A stretch of DNA of 64,000 nt from Ailurus styani (Eukaryota; Chordata; Mammalia; Carnivora; Ailuridae), in assembly GCA_002007465.1 (NCBI GenBank), contig LNAC01000767.1:558001-622000 (forward strand), in the 5' to 3' direction. Of the stretch, positions 26,276 through 38,781 are shown piece after piece. The notes below the pieces were generated by a model. The model searched no databases, had not been told where the DNA came from, and saw only the letters and a program-made list of their open reading frames with translations. Positions within the stretch are counted from its first letter, which is position 1. Every line of letters begins with the position of its first letter. The translations under genes were made by a program, and so were the position numbers.

Positions 26276-27486
26276 ACAGACAAGCTACTTAATTTTAAAA
26301 AAGATATTTATGTAGAGTGAGTAGGTTATATATGACACAATATAGTGCTATTTGGAATATATGTGATCAATATATATAAGAACAAAATGTTAAAGAGAAA
26401 AAAAGTGAATGCCTTTCAATGTCTAAAATACTGGAAGATATTAATAATTCTCTCTCGTTCTGTACTCCCTCTCACACACACACTCACACACACATATACA
26501 CACACTGTTTCTGTCTCTCTTCTACACAAATAGTTGCATTGATAATTCAATTTAAACTACTTGTGAGATAATCTTCAAAAATCTCATTATTATGTTTACA
26601 GTGCTCCCAGTCCTAAAATGTTTGAGAGAAGCTTGGAAAACTTTTATGGGTGAGGAAAAATCATCCTATTAAACTTGGAAGGCAAGAAGACTTTTCAGCC
26701 ATATATATTGGTCTACAAAAGGTACCGCTAAGGAACTAAAGTATGCTGTAAACGCACTGATGCCCTGACCTGTAGAGATACAGTAATTCCACTGACAATA
26801 AGAAGTATGAGCAATTTTTTTTCTTTTCCTTACTGCCCAATGTCTTTGATGAAAAAGTACTGTCAAACTAGACCGTAGAACGTGGCATTAAAGTTTCATT
26901 CTGTCCAATCAGGTAGGCAGAGATCATATTCTGACACTGTCTTTTATTGTAGAAGAGAGAACTTTCTGAAAATTCTCCTAAACCATTGCAGCAAACCAAA
27001 AATATTATAATAGCCAAAAGGAAACATTTCCAGCTTTAATTTTTTCTTCATTGTTAAAAATATCTCTGTAAGTATAATGTAAAATGTAATTGGAAAGTTT
27101 GTTCTTTTTTTTTTCCCCAGAGCAAGCATTTTATTTTTATTTCAAAGTTTAACCTTATTAATCCTTAAAATTCCTGGTCAACCTTTTCCATAAGCACTCT
27201 TACATATTTGGTAATCCTATAAATTCATTGCATTAACAACAAAAAAATAAAATAGTAAGTAATTTTTTGAATAACCACATATTTGCTTAAAATTTGCATT
27301 TGACAAATTTCCATACAGTTAGTTTCCAATACAGGACAAGCACTAAACCTTAAGATAAACACAGATACAATTGAAGAAAAAAAAAGTGTTAAACTTATTT
27401 TATCTGCTGATAAATAGAAATTAAAAATCACATAAGGCATTCCACAATAAGGAATTGCTAAATGATGTATACACTGAAAACATGTA
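26099..27486. other. EYS: AT-rich intronic stretch, mostly unassigned
   Basis: Apart from the right-hand L2 piece (to about 26275) and a CA-rich run at 26472-26506, no family or exon is recognised. Confidence 0.45.
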
Positions 27487-27770
27487 TTGTTTTTTATATT
27501 TTGTCTTATTTTCTACTGAAGTACAATTAACATACAGTGTTATATTAGTTCCACATGCAATGTAATTATTCAACAATTCTATACATTTCTCAGTGCTCAT
27601 CAAGATAAGCGTACTCTTAATCCCCTTTATCTATTTCACCCATCCCCCACCCACTTTCTCTGGGCACTGACAGTTTGTTTTCCATATTTAAGAGTCTGTT
27701 TTTTGTTTTTATCTTCTTTTGTTTGCTTATTTTGTTTCTTAAATTTCACATATGAGTGAAATCATATGAA
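27487..27770 (-). mobile_element. L1 3' UTR fragment, antisense
   Basis: 'actgaagtacaattaacata', 'caacaattctatacatttct', 'cagtgctcatcaagataagc', 'ctatttcacccatccccca' and 'cacatatgagtgaaatcata' are the reverse of the carnivore L1 3' UTR. Only this part is present. Confidence 0.82.
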
Positions 27771-29019
27771 GCTTTGTGATTCCAACCTCAAGGATATTGT
27801 TTTGTACAGTTTTTCAAGAATTACTTGCTGAATTAAATTATATAATAATTAGCATTACCATGAAATTCATGTCTTTCTCAATTCTAATCTTTTGAAATTA
27901 CATAAGTATTGCTTGAAACATATAGCAATCACCAACTTTCAAAATAATTTTATGAGTAGATCAGTAATGTTATTTTACTTTCTACATGTGGTAATAAACT
28001 AAAATGACCTTAACTATGTCCCCAAGAGGAATAAAATATCTACATAAAACTTAATTTGGTGAAATAGAGCAATCCCTATGTGTGTTTTATAGAGTCAAAT
28101 TCATCATATTGAATAAAGAGGGTTTCTCTGTCACTAATATAAATTTCCTTTTTAACACACAGACTTTTTTTTTTGGATTTACTGTCATATTTGGTGTGGT
28201 TGACATTGTTTTGTGTCTAAAATAATACAAATTTATCTTTTAAAAAATAATGATTTGGTCATGAATTATTGTCAGATATTTTGAAAGGCAAACTACAATA
28301 TAAATGCTAAACATTGATCATATATTTTTACTTATTTACATATGGAATGACGAAGGACATGTATACCACAGTAGCACTATTAAATAGAGAAGCAAGTACA
28401 TGCATTATATTCAAAGTCAATTTCAAAGATTATGAAAACATTGAAAATATGCAAATATTAATGAAATTCTACCTTAGTAGTATGACGTTGATTTAGTAAC
28501 TTTATATTTTAGTTTGATTTAATTTATTGATATTTTGAAAATCTGTAATTCATGTTAAAAACACAGTGGTTAAAGTAAATAGAAAAATATTCCCTACCCA
28601 TGGATTGGAAGAAATATTATTAATATTTTTTGGAAGAAACAGTTATCAATTACTGAATTCTTGAAAGAGGAATGGAAATAAATATCAAAACCAAACATTG
28701 TGCAGTCACTTGAGGAAAATACGGAATAAAGATCCAACAGTTTTATTTTAATAATGAAAATGAGATGTGTTCACATCCTCACTCTCTTGGCCCTGGCCTG
28801 TATTATATAATTCTGCAGACAACTCTTAGCACAGGTCAGTGAAGAGAGGTAACATGAAAAATGAGGAGCTCTAGAGACTATCCAAGAGTGTTTACTAACT
28901 ATATTAACATTTGTGTTTGTTTATTCCCGTCTTTCTGTGCTTTGAAATAATTCCAATCTAGATGCACTGGTAAAAGGCAAGCAATTTCCTGGCTAAAGTC
29001 AACACCAATCAACTAGGGT
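27771..29019. other. EYS: AT-rich intronic stretch, no feature recognised
   Basis: Nothing was recognised on either strand. Confidence 0.45.
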
Positions 29020-29546
29020 CAATCCATTCTCTGTCAATCTATAGATTTAATGAAATTCACGTGAAAATACCAATAACCTATTCCATAGGACTAGAACAAA
29101 TAATACTAAAATTTGTATGGAACCATAAAGGACCTTATATAGCTGAAGCAACCTTGAAAGACAAGAACAAAGCTGGAGATAATCACAATGCCAGATTTTA
29201 AGATATAGTACAAAGCTATAGCAATCAGAACAGTATAGTACTGGCATAAAAAAGAGACACATAGATAATGGGACAAAATAGAGAGCCCAGAAATAAAACA
29301 CACTTATATGGTTAATTAATTAATCTACAAAAAAGGAGGCAAGAATATACAATGAGAATAAGACAGTTTCTTCAACAAATGGTACTGGGAAAACTGGACA
29401 GCTATAGGCAAAATAATGAAATGGAACCATTTTCTTATATTATACACACAAATAAACTCAAAATGGATTAAATACCTAAATATAAGACCTGAAACCTTAA
29501 AACTCCCAGAAGAAAACATAGGCAGTAATTTCTTTGACATTAGAAA
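29020..29546 (+). mobile_element. L1 ORF2 C-terminal fragment
   Basis: This sequence parallels 7480-7945 of the long plus-strand L1: 'actagaacaaataatactaa', then 'atttgtatggaacca' and 'gcagtaatttctttgacatt'. It is truncated at both ends, with no L1 3' UTR or poly(A). A small open piece at 29416-29598 is an accident of this remnant. Confidence 0.87.
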
Positions 29547-31273
29547 TAAGAAGTTGTTAGAGGATTACATCGTCCATCTGATATTTCTGAAAACATAAAC
29601 TCTATGTAATGGAAAGCCACCTAAGTGTGATTGTTAAAATACAGATGTTTTACTCCAAGTTATAAAATGAATTTACTTTCAACAAAGGTGATTGATAATT
29701 GTTGAAAATAAGTTACTGTAGATCAATAACTTTACCCTGTATACCTCATGAGTTACGTACCACCTCTGATTTTTCTATCTAAGCATGGAAAGAAATAGCA
29801 TCTATCTTTCCTTACTTATGACATGACAGGATTCAGGAAGGCTTACTTATCTCAGGTATTTGATTTAACAATATGTTAGTTGCTGAGATCTTATAATTAA
29901 AAATTTATTAGTTTTTCCTGACTTCCTTAAATATTTTTTAAAAGGAAAAATACCAATGTGAGTAATTAAATATTATTTACCTCTCTTTTAACATAATATA
30001 CATAGTAGTACAAACTAATTACACTCAATTCATGGCAGAAAGTATAATGAAGCTTAGGTGAATGAGAAGGGCAAGAATATAAAGCACTTCAAGACTATGG
30101 AGGCAATGACCAAAAAGAATTGAATTTGGAAGAAATATCAAAGTGAGGGGACATTTCCAACTGGACTGTGGGAGAGTTGCGGCAGATGGAAAGGGACTCT
30201 GCAAAGCCAAAAGAAGAGAACACCAAGGAAAAAAATTGTCTGGAACAGGATTTCACATATTAAAAACAAAAACAAGTATCTTTGTGTCTCAGTGCTTTGT
30301 TTTATAAATTATTTGCTACAGTCTTTATAATCTACATGGTGCCAGAGAAAAAAGTTATGTATAATGTTTTTACTTATTACTATAGCCCTCTGCCGTGTGA
30401 TTCTAATTTGGATTTTAGTGTAATTTCAACATAGTTTTTATGGTTTAATAAAACTTGCACACATTAAAATGCTATTAAACTGTTACACATGGTTAATAAT
30501 ACTTATGGACTTCTGAAAGCAGCCATTATTAAACTGAACAAAGTCATTAATGTCTTTAAACTTTGTACCAGGATATAAACTACAAAAGAGATGTTTAACT
30601 GTATCTACAGAATAGTCATGTCATCTGACTGCATACATTTTTTCTTTTTTACTATATGTATACATATATTTTGTATTAGTACTCTATGAAAGTTAAAAAA
30701 GAAAAGAAAACCTCACTAGAATTAACTTTCCTGCTGATCATGACTTTGAAGCCAACTGACAGTACCAAACTCCTATGCTTTTGCTCCTTCATCTCTGTAC
30801 TAACTAGATTATCAGAGGCAATCTCTATAACATTCTGCAGCCCTAAAATTCAATATGTTAGTAATAACTAACCATTTGAGTTTAGGACTAGAAATATAAT
30901 AATAAATTATTATACTTTCTGAACAAAAGGTTATTTTCATTTATTTTAAATAACAAATAATGGCAAAGATTTTTAAAATTTTATCAATTATTGACCATAT
31001 TTTTATTTTCAAATTTCATATTATTAATTAAATATATCTTTACTGGGCAATATAAATACTCACTCAAGAGTTTGAGTTGCTGAACATATATATTACTAAA
31101 AATAAATTTAGGTATTTGAAATGTCCTGTCACGTCTCAAGAAAGGATCTAAGGTATGATTATAAAATTGTCTTTAAAGTATGTTTGAATTACTTAAACAT
31201 TATGTTCCTTGGCACCTAAGAGCCCAGTTATTTTTTTTAATCTAAAACTAATCCTAGCTTATTTTGTTTGAAA
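29547..31273. other. EYS: AT-rich intronic stretch, no feature recognised
   Basis: Nothing was recognised on either strand. Confidence 0.45.
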
Positions 31274-31288
31274 TGGTTAACTGATTTA

Positions 31289-31483
31289 TTTAATTTTTAA
31301 AGATTTTGTTTATTTATTTGACGGAGAGAGAGGGAGATCACAAGTAGGCTGAGAGGCAGGCAGAGAGGAGGAAGCAGTTTCCCTGCCCAGCAGTGAGCCC
31401 AATGCGGCCTCAATCCCAGGACCTTGAGATCATGACCTGAACTGAAGGCAGAGGCTTTAACCCACTGAGCCACCCAGGTGCCC
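31289..31483 (-). mobile_element. CanSINE, antisense, perfect TSD
   Basis: The reverse SINE ends in 'aacccactgagccacccagg' and 'tgcc'. A 15-bp exact duplication, tggttaactgattta, flanks it at 31274-31288 and 31484-31498. Confidence 0.96.
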
Positions 31484-31729
31484 TGGTTAACTGATTTAAT
31501 TTATGTCAGTATTCAAAGCAATGTGATGGACAAATACATAGTAGTGAGGAAACTAGGTACTTATCACTGGCTTATGCATTTTACCATTTTCAAGGATCAT
31601 ATGCCAAAAGGTCAGACATCAGTACATCTTTTTCTTTCCTTTCATCTTTTTTTTCTATTTAAGGACTACCCATCCTTTCAAAATTTAGCTATAATCAAGA
31701 AGATTAAAAAATGAATACTAGCTATTCTT

Positions 31730-31836
31730 TTTTAAAAATTTATTTTTAAGTAATCTTTAGACCCAACATGGGGCTTGAATTTACAGCCCCAAGATCAAGG
31801 GTTACAGGCTCTACTGACTGAGTTACCCAGGATCCC
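31730..31836 (-). mobile_element. CanSINE, short form, antisense, with TSD
   Basis: 'aagtaatctttagacccaac', 'atggggcttgaatttacag' and 'ctactgactgagttaccca' read as a reversed short SINEC. The flanks 'aatactagctattctt' and 'aatacctagctattctt' differ by one indel, an old target-site duplication. Confidence 0.88.
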
Positions 31837-32329
31837 AATACCTAGCTATTCTTAAAATATATCATTGTTCTAGTTATAAAGTAATCTAAATGAATCAGAC
31901 GTCTTCATGAAAAAATCAGCAATAAACAAAGTATAAATCTGACACACCTCAGACCTAGAGAAGCCCAATACTCTATGTCTGGGGAGTAAAGTGGAGATAT
32001 TTAGATGGGTCCACATATACTCATCAATTTCTCCCTGGATCTAAGACACCTTACCACATGTAGTTAAAGTAAGTTCTCAGGTATACCTCTGCATTAATAC
32101 ATGCTTCTTCTCCACTGCCTTAACTGGGCAGGCCTATTATTTGAAACAGTCTAGTAGACACAGAAATAATTCAATAAAGAAGAATCTGGCCAATAGAGTT
32201 GGGATATAAAAGTGTTCATATGAGACATCTGGATAAACAGCAATAAAGATCAATAAAACAGGCATAACAATGTTAGTAACTGAAACTGAGAGTCAACTTA
32301 AAAAATTCTGTAACAAAAAGTGAGTCAAG

Positions 32330-32491
32330 GGATGCCTGGGTGGCTCAGTCAGTTAAGTGCCTGCCTTTGCCTCAGGGATAGAGTCCCACGGTAGGCTTCT
32401 TGCTCACTGGGAGCCAGCTTCTCCTTCTGCCTGCCTCTCTCCCTGCTTGTATGCTCTCTCTCTCTGACAAATAAATAAAACCTTAAAAAAA
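32330..32491 (+). mobile_element. CanSINE, sense, internally shortened, with TSD
   Basis: The head is 'gatgcctgggtggctcagtc'. The usual 'ggtcatgatctcagggtcct' segment is missing between 'tttgcctcagg' and 'gatagagtcccacgg', giving a shorter element with a poly(A) tail. The flanks aaaaagtgagtcaag (32315-32329) and aaaaagtgagccaag (32492-32506) differ at one base. Confidence 0.94.
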
Positions 32492-32736
32492 AAAAAGTGA
32501 GCCAAGTTATTGGCACTTGAAGAAAAATGAATTCTTCAAATAAATTACTTTGTAAATGGAAAATAACATGGTTTGCTAAGTGGGCATTATATTTACAATG
32601 GAAAAAATAAAAACCCCAACTACTTAAAAAGTCCATATGTGTTGAAAAGTAAGAGAAAATAAATAATATTCTCCCAATGAAAATTTTTATAAAACCAGAT
32701 AAAAAAGGGTGAGAAGTAGGATTCATACAATTTTTT

Positions 32737-32957
32737 TAAAGATTTTATTTATTTATTTTAGAGACAGAGAGAGAGACAGCACAAGCGAGAGAGACAGCAC
32801 AAGCGAGAGAGACAAAGGGAGACGGAGAGAGAATCTCAAGCAGACTCCCTGCTGAGCATGGAGGCTGACAAGGGCTCTTTCCCAGGCCCCTAAGATCATG
32901 ACCTGAGCAGAAATCAAGAGGTGCATGCTTATCCGACTGCACCACACAGGGTGCCCC
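32737..32957 (-). mobile_element. CanSINE, antisense, with internal 18-bp duplication
   Basis: The reverse SINE starts 'aaagattttatttatttatt' and ends 'gcaccacacagggtgcccc'. The 18-bp unit gagagagacagcacaagc occurs twice in tandem at 32769-32804. The flanks 'gattcatacaattttttt' and 'gatttcatacaatttttt' are a near-perfect duplication. Two 125-codon ORFs on the minus strand here are SINE read-through, not genes. Confidence 0.94.
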
Positions 32958-32972
32958 AGATTTCATACAATT

Positions 32973-34901
32973 TTTTAAATAAAGAAAAATGATTATTTTA
33001 TTATGGTTTAAATAAATATACCACAGGTTAATCCTTAACCCACACACAAATATATGATTTAACTTGCAAAATATTCCATCCCATGAGTTTTCTTTTGTAA
33101 ATAAATGTTTTGAGGACAGCACTAACTTGGCACCAACACCGATGGCTACCCACAGTCACTGTGCCAAGTCCCTTAGAAACTAAAACTCCTAAGGCATTTA
33201 AATTTACCATTCACAGACTTTCAGGAGCTTTCAGGTATATTGAATCAACACTGAAAATTTTGAAAACAGACAACTCTTATTTAAATGAAATTTAAATAAC
33301 CTTGTAGCTGTAATGGCTGCCTATGCTTGTCCCTGGGAGATAAGCCAGGAAAGAAGCAAGCCTCTTAAGTCTAAATTCCTTTGACTTCATGCTTTAAGAA
33401 AGGTCAGCCTAGCTAGTCCATGATTAACATCCCCTAAAAGGAGGATTTATAGAGTAGCTTTTATAGCACTTGAATTAACAAGGTTGTAAAAACACATATT
33501 TTAGTTTTAGGTTCACTTATCTCTATTTTTTTTTTTTTTATTGAACAGAATGGATTTCCATGAATGGAGCCTTGATTTATAACACCATATTCATTGGAAA
33601 TAAATGTTCAATTTACCGTTGTTAACGTCATCCAGGCACTGATTAGGTTATAACGAGAGGGTCCTTGCAGTGGTCAAGTGATCATTTTTATGATATTTTA
33701 TGTAATTACAATTGATATTAGGAACATGTTTACTTTCTATACTTTATCAAACCACCAGAGTAAAATAAGCAAAATTCAAGCTTAAAAATACAAAATAAAA
33801 CAGAGACAATACACACACACACTACAAATAAAAATGGGATGTTAAGCAATATGTAATAAAGAATAACTGTGTCATAATAATAAGCTAACACTGTCTGTAT
33901 ATGTTAAATGAAACAATATTAATGTTGGGTTTACATGAAATTATCATCTATGTGTGCCTTATGAGAGATATGTCCCAAATAAAATGATACTGCAGGGATC
34001 AAAATAAATAAGAGGACAAAAACACACTGTAGGTATTGAACAAAGAAAATATTGTGGTGGCAATATTAAATGTAGTGGAGAATATATTGATAAAATATAG
34101 AAATAACAGAAACACTTTACTAAATAATTATGCACCAAAATATACATGATATTTCAACCTTTCAATAATTTAAGATATGTAGAAGAAATACAATTGTTCA
34201 CAGATTTTAACTTAATATCAGGCTCTCAAAAATCAGACTGAAATAGAAGAGGTAAACTATTTTTTAAAATATGTGGTTTCAAATAATATTTTACAAATAG
34301 AGCAGGTAATGGCTACATTTTCAAATGACCAACAAGTTATATATGTAATAAAGAACAAAGGTAATGAAAATTCATCTCCTAAGAATTTTAAAAGATACTC
34401 TAAATAGCAGTTGGTTCAAAAATACAGTGACATATTAATTTATTTTTATAAATCTTAGCAAATGAATATTTTCTCAGTTGTTAAGATCTTAGAATTATAA
34501 GTACAACGGGAAGACTAATGAGTCTCTTTAGGAAGTACATTATTAAAAAAAAGAAGTATATTATAAATATGAACTATATATATCATTCATGTGTTATAAT
34601 ATTTAAGAAAAGGAATAAGAATCCAATTTTCAGAAGGGTGGGTGATATGAAGCAATTATAAAATGAGAGATGATTAAATTTGGAAGTCCAACATGGGATT
34701 TATATGAATATATTGTATTTGGAAAAACATATAAATAATGCTTTCTTAGAACTGTTGGCTTAAAATTTGTGATTTCATTTTTATTAAGATGAAAACTTAC
34801 TTAAAAACTTAGTATCTACAATTCAGAGTGCATCACTACTTGGATGTTAATATGCTTTCCTAAATATATATTTGGTTAATTGTGGGTAAATCAATACTGA
34901 C
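32973..34901. other. EYS: AT-rich intronic stretch flanking the EYS exon, no repeat recognised
   Basis: Nothing was recognised on either strand. The less AT-biased piece near 33560-33680 could be a conserved non-coding element, but that cannot be judged from one sequence. Confidence 0.4.
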
Positions 34902-35101
34902 CTGCAGTAAAACATGTGTCCAGGTCCATCAACACAAATCTCTTCATTAAGACAGATGACCAAATTCAGTTCAGGCTCAGCATGACTGTCAATATTTATT
35001 TCACAATATGTACCAGCATATCCACTTGGGCAAATGCAAGTAAAGCCATGGACTGATTTCTGACAGAAGTCTTCATTTATGCAAGGAATTGATGTGCAGT
35101 T
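34902..35101 (-). CDS. EYS: EYS coding exon (EGF domains), third in the window
   Basis: This 200-bp exon (phase 0 to 2) follows the 79-bp exon after a 14.4-kb intron. The acceptor is cttaatttag and the donor CAG/gtcagt. It encodes NCTSIPCINEDFC, then HGFTCICPSGYAGTYC, a complete six-cysteine EGF domain. A partial one follows: EINIDSHAEPELN, VICLNEEICVDGPG, HMFYCR. It aligns without gaps to the human EYS segment I recall (DCTSIPCMNEGFC and ICVDGPGHTFDCR), at roughly 78% identity. The first cysteine of the second EGF domain, expected after 'ID-N/E', is His here, and the usual Gly-Gly before the third cysteine is Glu-Glu. There is no stop or frameshift. The next exon, which should start by completing the final Arg codon, was not found in the 34.9 kb downstream, consistent with the very large introns of this gene. 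Confidence 0.92.
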
Positions 35102-35654
35102 CTAAATTAAGAAACAGAGAATCAAATTTGATTACTTGTGATAAGACTAACAATTTTATTAAAATTATATTTTATTTAAACATTTTTAGGAAATCAATAT
35201 GCAAGCTTATTGGATATTCCCTTCCTCTAGTAACTGAAATGTTTCTAGTAATAAAAGATTTTTATTTTTTATCACCAGAAATACTCTGTCAAGTGTCTCA
35301 TTGTTAATTTTTCAGAAAAAAAATGCTTTATCAAACTTATGAAAACATGTATCATGGCAGTGAACACCTACCCCTACACACCCTAGTAATGGTGCTAATG
35401 CAAATCCTATGTATATAATATCAGGGATTCACTGACTCTCAGTATACATCCCAGTTTGCCTGGAATAGCCCCAGGGTAATTCTGCTGTCCTGTGGTAATG
35501 ATTAATAGTGTCTTTACTAACTATCAAAGGAACCCTGGGCTTGAACACATATTTAGAACAATTTGCAATTGGCTAATACCCTCTTAAAAACCAGATATCT
35601 TAGTATCCCTTTTTATTCCATTCATAATCTTTTTTTCACCAAAATTGTTTTAAT
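35102..35654. other. EYS: Intronic stretch, no feature beyond the splice acceptor
   Basis: This is the minus-strand acceptor side of the 200-bp exon, with the pyrimidine-containing tract 'ttctctgtttcttaatttag' at 35102-35121. No repeats were recognised up to the old L1. Confidence 0.5.
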
Positions 35655-36168
35655 ATGTATATTCCTTTTTTAGATTTATTGAGGTATAATTGACCCAAAA
35701 AACCCTGCACTATATTTAAACTAAACTACATGATGATTTGATATAAATGTACATTATGAAAAGAGCCTCACCACTGAATTAATTCATACACCTATCACCT
35801 CACATATTTACCTTTTTGCTTATTAGAGTGGAGGGAGTGAGACCACTTCAGTTCTACTCTCTTAGCAAATTTTATAGAATCCAGTGTTATCAATATAGCC
35901 ACCATGTTATGTATTAAGTTCTCAGAATTTCTAGTTACAAAACTAAAAGTTTATATGATTTCCCAGCTTTTCCTATTTCTCCCTTCCCCTGGCCCCTGGG
36001 AATTAACCATTCTATTTTCTGTCTCTGAGTTCAACAGTATATACTTTTTTTAAGATTCCACAAAGAAGTAATACCATGCAGTACATTATTTGTTTTTAGC
36101 CTGGCTTATTTGCCTGAGTATACTGCCCTACAAGTTTATCAATATTGTCACAATGTTGTCACTGATAT
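35655..36168 (-). mobile_element. Old L1 3' UTR, minus strand (left part of interrupted element)
   Basis: 'agatttattgaggtataatt' and 'tattaagttctcagaatttc', through to 'tgcctgagtatactgcccta', are the reversed 3' UTR of an ancient L1M-type element. It stops at about 36168, where a younger L1 ORF2 starts, and resumes at about 41790 with the adjoining ORF2 3' portion. Confidence 0.78.
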
Positions 36169-38726
36169 CCAGTCTCTTCTGGTTCCATACAAATTTTAGG
36201 ATTGTTTGTTCCAGCACTTTGAAAAATGCCGATGGTCAGGAGGTGTTCAAAGTATAGATTGCTTTGGGCAGCATAGACATTTTAACAATGTTTATTCTTT
36301 TGATCCATGAGCATGGAATGTTTTTCCATCTTTTTTGTGTCTTCTTCAGTTTCTTTCATGAGTGGTCTGTAGTTCCTTGAGTATAGATCCTTTACCTCTT
36401 CAGTTAAGTTTATTCCAAGGTAACTTATGGTTTTTGTGCTATTGTAAATGGAATCGATTCTCTAATTTCCCTTTCTACAGTTTCATTGTTAGGGTATAAG
36501 AAAGCAACTGATTTCTGTGCATTGATTTTGTATCCTGCCACGTTACTGAATTACTGTATGATTTCTAGTAATGGGGATGGAGTCTTTTGGGTTTTCCACA
36601 TAAAGTATCATGTCATCCGAGAAGACAGAGAGTTGCCTTCTTCTTTGCCAATTTAAATACTTTCATTTCTTTTTGTTGTCTGATTGCTGTTGCTAGAACT
36701 TCTAGTACTATGTTGAACAATAGTGGCAAGAGTTGGCATCCTTGTTGTGTTCCTGGTTTCAATGGAAAGGCTCTCTCAGCTTTTCCCCAATGAGAATGAT
36801 ATTTGATGTGGGCTTTTCATAAATGGCTTTTATGATATTGAGGTGTTACCTCTATCCCTATACACTGAAGAGTTTTAATCAGGAAAGGATGCTGTATTTT
36901 GTCAAATGCTTTTTCTGCATCTATTGAGAGGACCATGTGGTTCTTCTCTCTTCTCTTATTAACTTATTCTATCACATTGATTGATTTGCAAATGCTGAAC
37001 TACCCTTGCATCCCAGGATAAATATCACCTGGTCATGGTGGATAATCTTTTTAATGTACTGTTGGATCTTATTAGCTAGGATCTTGTTGAGAATCTTAGC
37101 ATCCATATTTGTCAGGGATATTGGTCTGAAATTCTCCTTTTTGCTGGGGTCTTTGTCTGGTTTGGGGATCAAGGTAATGCTGGGATCATGGAAAGAGTCT
37201 GGAAGTTTTCCTTCTGTTTCTATTTTTTGAAACAGCTTCAGGAGAATAGGTATTATTTCTTCTTTGAATGTTTGGTACAATCCTCCAGGGAATACATCAG
37301 TTCCTGGACTCTTGTTTTTTGGGAGGTTTTTGACACTGCTTCAATCTCATTACTAGTTATTGTTCTATTTAAGTTGTCAATTTCTTCCTATTTCATCTTA
37401 CAAGTTTATAGGTTTCCAGGTATGCATCCATTTCTTCTAGGCTGCTTAACTTATTGGCATATAGCTGTTGATAATAATTTTTGATGATTGTTTCTATTTC
37501 CTGGGTGTTGTGATCTCTACCCTTTCATTCATAATTTTATTAATTTGGGTCTTTTCTCTTTTCTTTTGGATTAGTCAGTAGTTTATCTATCTTATTAATT
37601 CTTTCAAAGAACCAGCTTCTAGTTTCATTGTTGTGATCTACTTATCACATTTCTAATTCTCTCATTTCTAATTCATTGATCTCTGCTTTAATCTTATGGC
37701 TTTAATCTCTTTATGTGTGGGGTAGGCTTAATTTGTTGTTGATTCTCCAGTTCTTTAAGGTGTAAAGAGAGTTTGCATAGTCAGGATTTTTCTTTTTCTT
37801 TTCTTTTTTTTTTTAAGTGAGGCTATTTCCCCCTTAGGACCACTGTTGCAGTATCCCATAGGTTTTGGACTGATGTGTCTTCATTCTCACTGATTTCCAT
37901 GAATTGTTTAAGTTCTTCTTTGATTTCCTGGTTGACCCAAACATTCTTGAGCAGGATGGTCTTTAGCTTCCAAGTGTTTTAATTTCTTCCAAACTTTTTT
38001 CTTGATTGAGTTCCAGTTCCAGTTTCAAAACGCTGTGGTCTGAGAATATGCAGAGAACAATCTCAATCTTTTGGTGTAGCTTGAGAGCTGACTTGTGACC
38101 CAGTATGTGATCTATTCTAGAGAAAGTTCCATGTGTGCTTGAGAGGAATGAGTATTCTGTTGTTTTAGGGTGGAATGTTCTGTATGTATCTATGAGGTCC
38201 AACTGGTCCAGTGTCATTCAAAGCTTTTGTTTCTTTGTTGATTTTTCTGCTTAGTTGATCTGTCTGTTGCTGAGGGTGGAGCATTAAGGTCTCCTACAAT
38301 TAACATATTATTATCAATATGTCTCTTTCTGTTGGTTAACAGTTGGCCTATGTAGGTGGCTGCTCCCGTGTTGGGGGCATAGATATTTACAATTGTTAGA
38401 TCTTCTTGTTGGATAGACCCTTTAAGAATGATATAGTGTCCTTCTGTATCTTTAACTACAGTCTTTAGCTTAAAATCTAAATTCTCTGATATGAGAATTG
38501 CTACCCCGGCTTTCTTTTGTGGTCCATTGGCATGAAAGATGATTCTCTGTCCCTTCACTTCCAGTCTGGATGTATCTTTAGGTGCAAAATGAGTCTCTTG
38601 TAGACAGCATTTGGGTGATGGGGCCTGTTGTTTTATCCAATCTGCAACCCTGTGCCCTTTTATGGGAGCATTTAGGCTGTTCATGTTGAGAGTGATTATT
38701 GACAGATAAGATTTTATTGTCATCAT
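36169..38726 (-). pseudogene. Younger L1 ORF2, frame-broken and C-terminally truncated
   Basis: ORF2 starts at 38726 with MMTIKSYLSIITLNMNSLNA, an intact endonuclease N-terminus carrying LQETHF, VNIYAPN and VGDLNAPP. A frameshift near 38215 is followed by FSRIDHILGHKSAL (38217-37963). The reverse transcriptase segment (37280-36972) shows [20 protein letters not shown]. Near 36610 the catalytic motif reads FSDD in place of the usual FADD. The ORF ends at about 36170, having lost roughly a third of its length including the cysteine-rich C-terminus. Confidence 0.87.
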
Positions 38727-38781
38727 GTTGCCTGTGAAGTCCTAGTTTCTATGGATTGTCTCTGTATATCTCTGTTCTATA

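Larger units (their letters stand above)
1..34901 (-). other. EYS: EYS intron, downstream part (continues beyond window)
   Basis: All sequence left of the last visible exon is interpreted as one intron because no further EGF-coding exon was recognised on the minus strand. It carries the long plus-strand L1, L1 fragments, many SINEs and older repeats. A short, diverged exon could have been missed by eye. Confidence 0.6.

Noticed and set aside
32349..33122. Two 125-codon minus-strand ORFs with Ser/Leu- or Arg/Glu-rich ends
   Set aside because: Both read through CanSINE sequence; the low-complexity parts are translated SINE GA/CT tracts.
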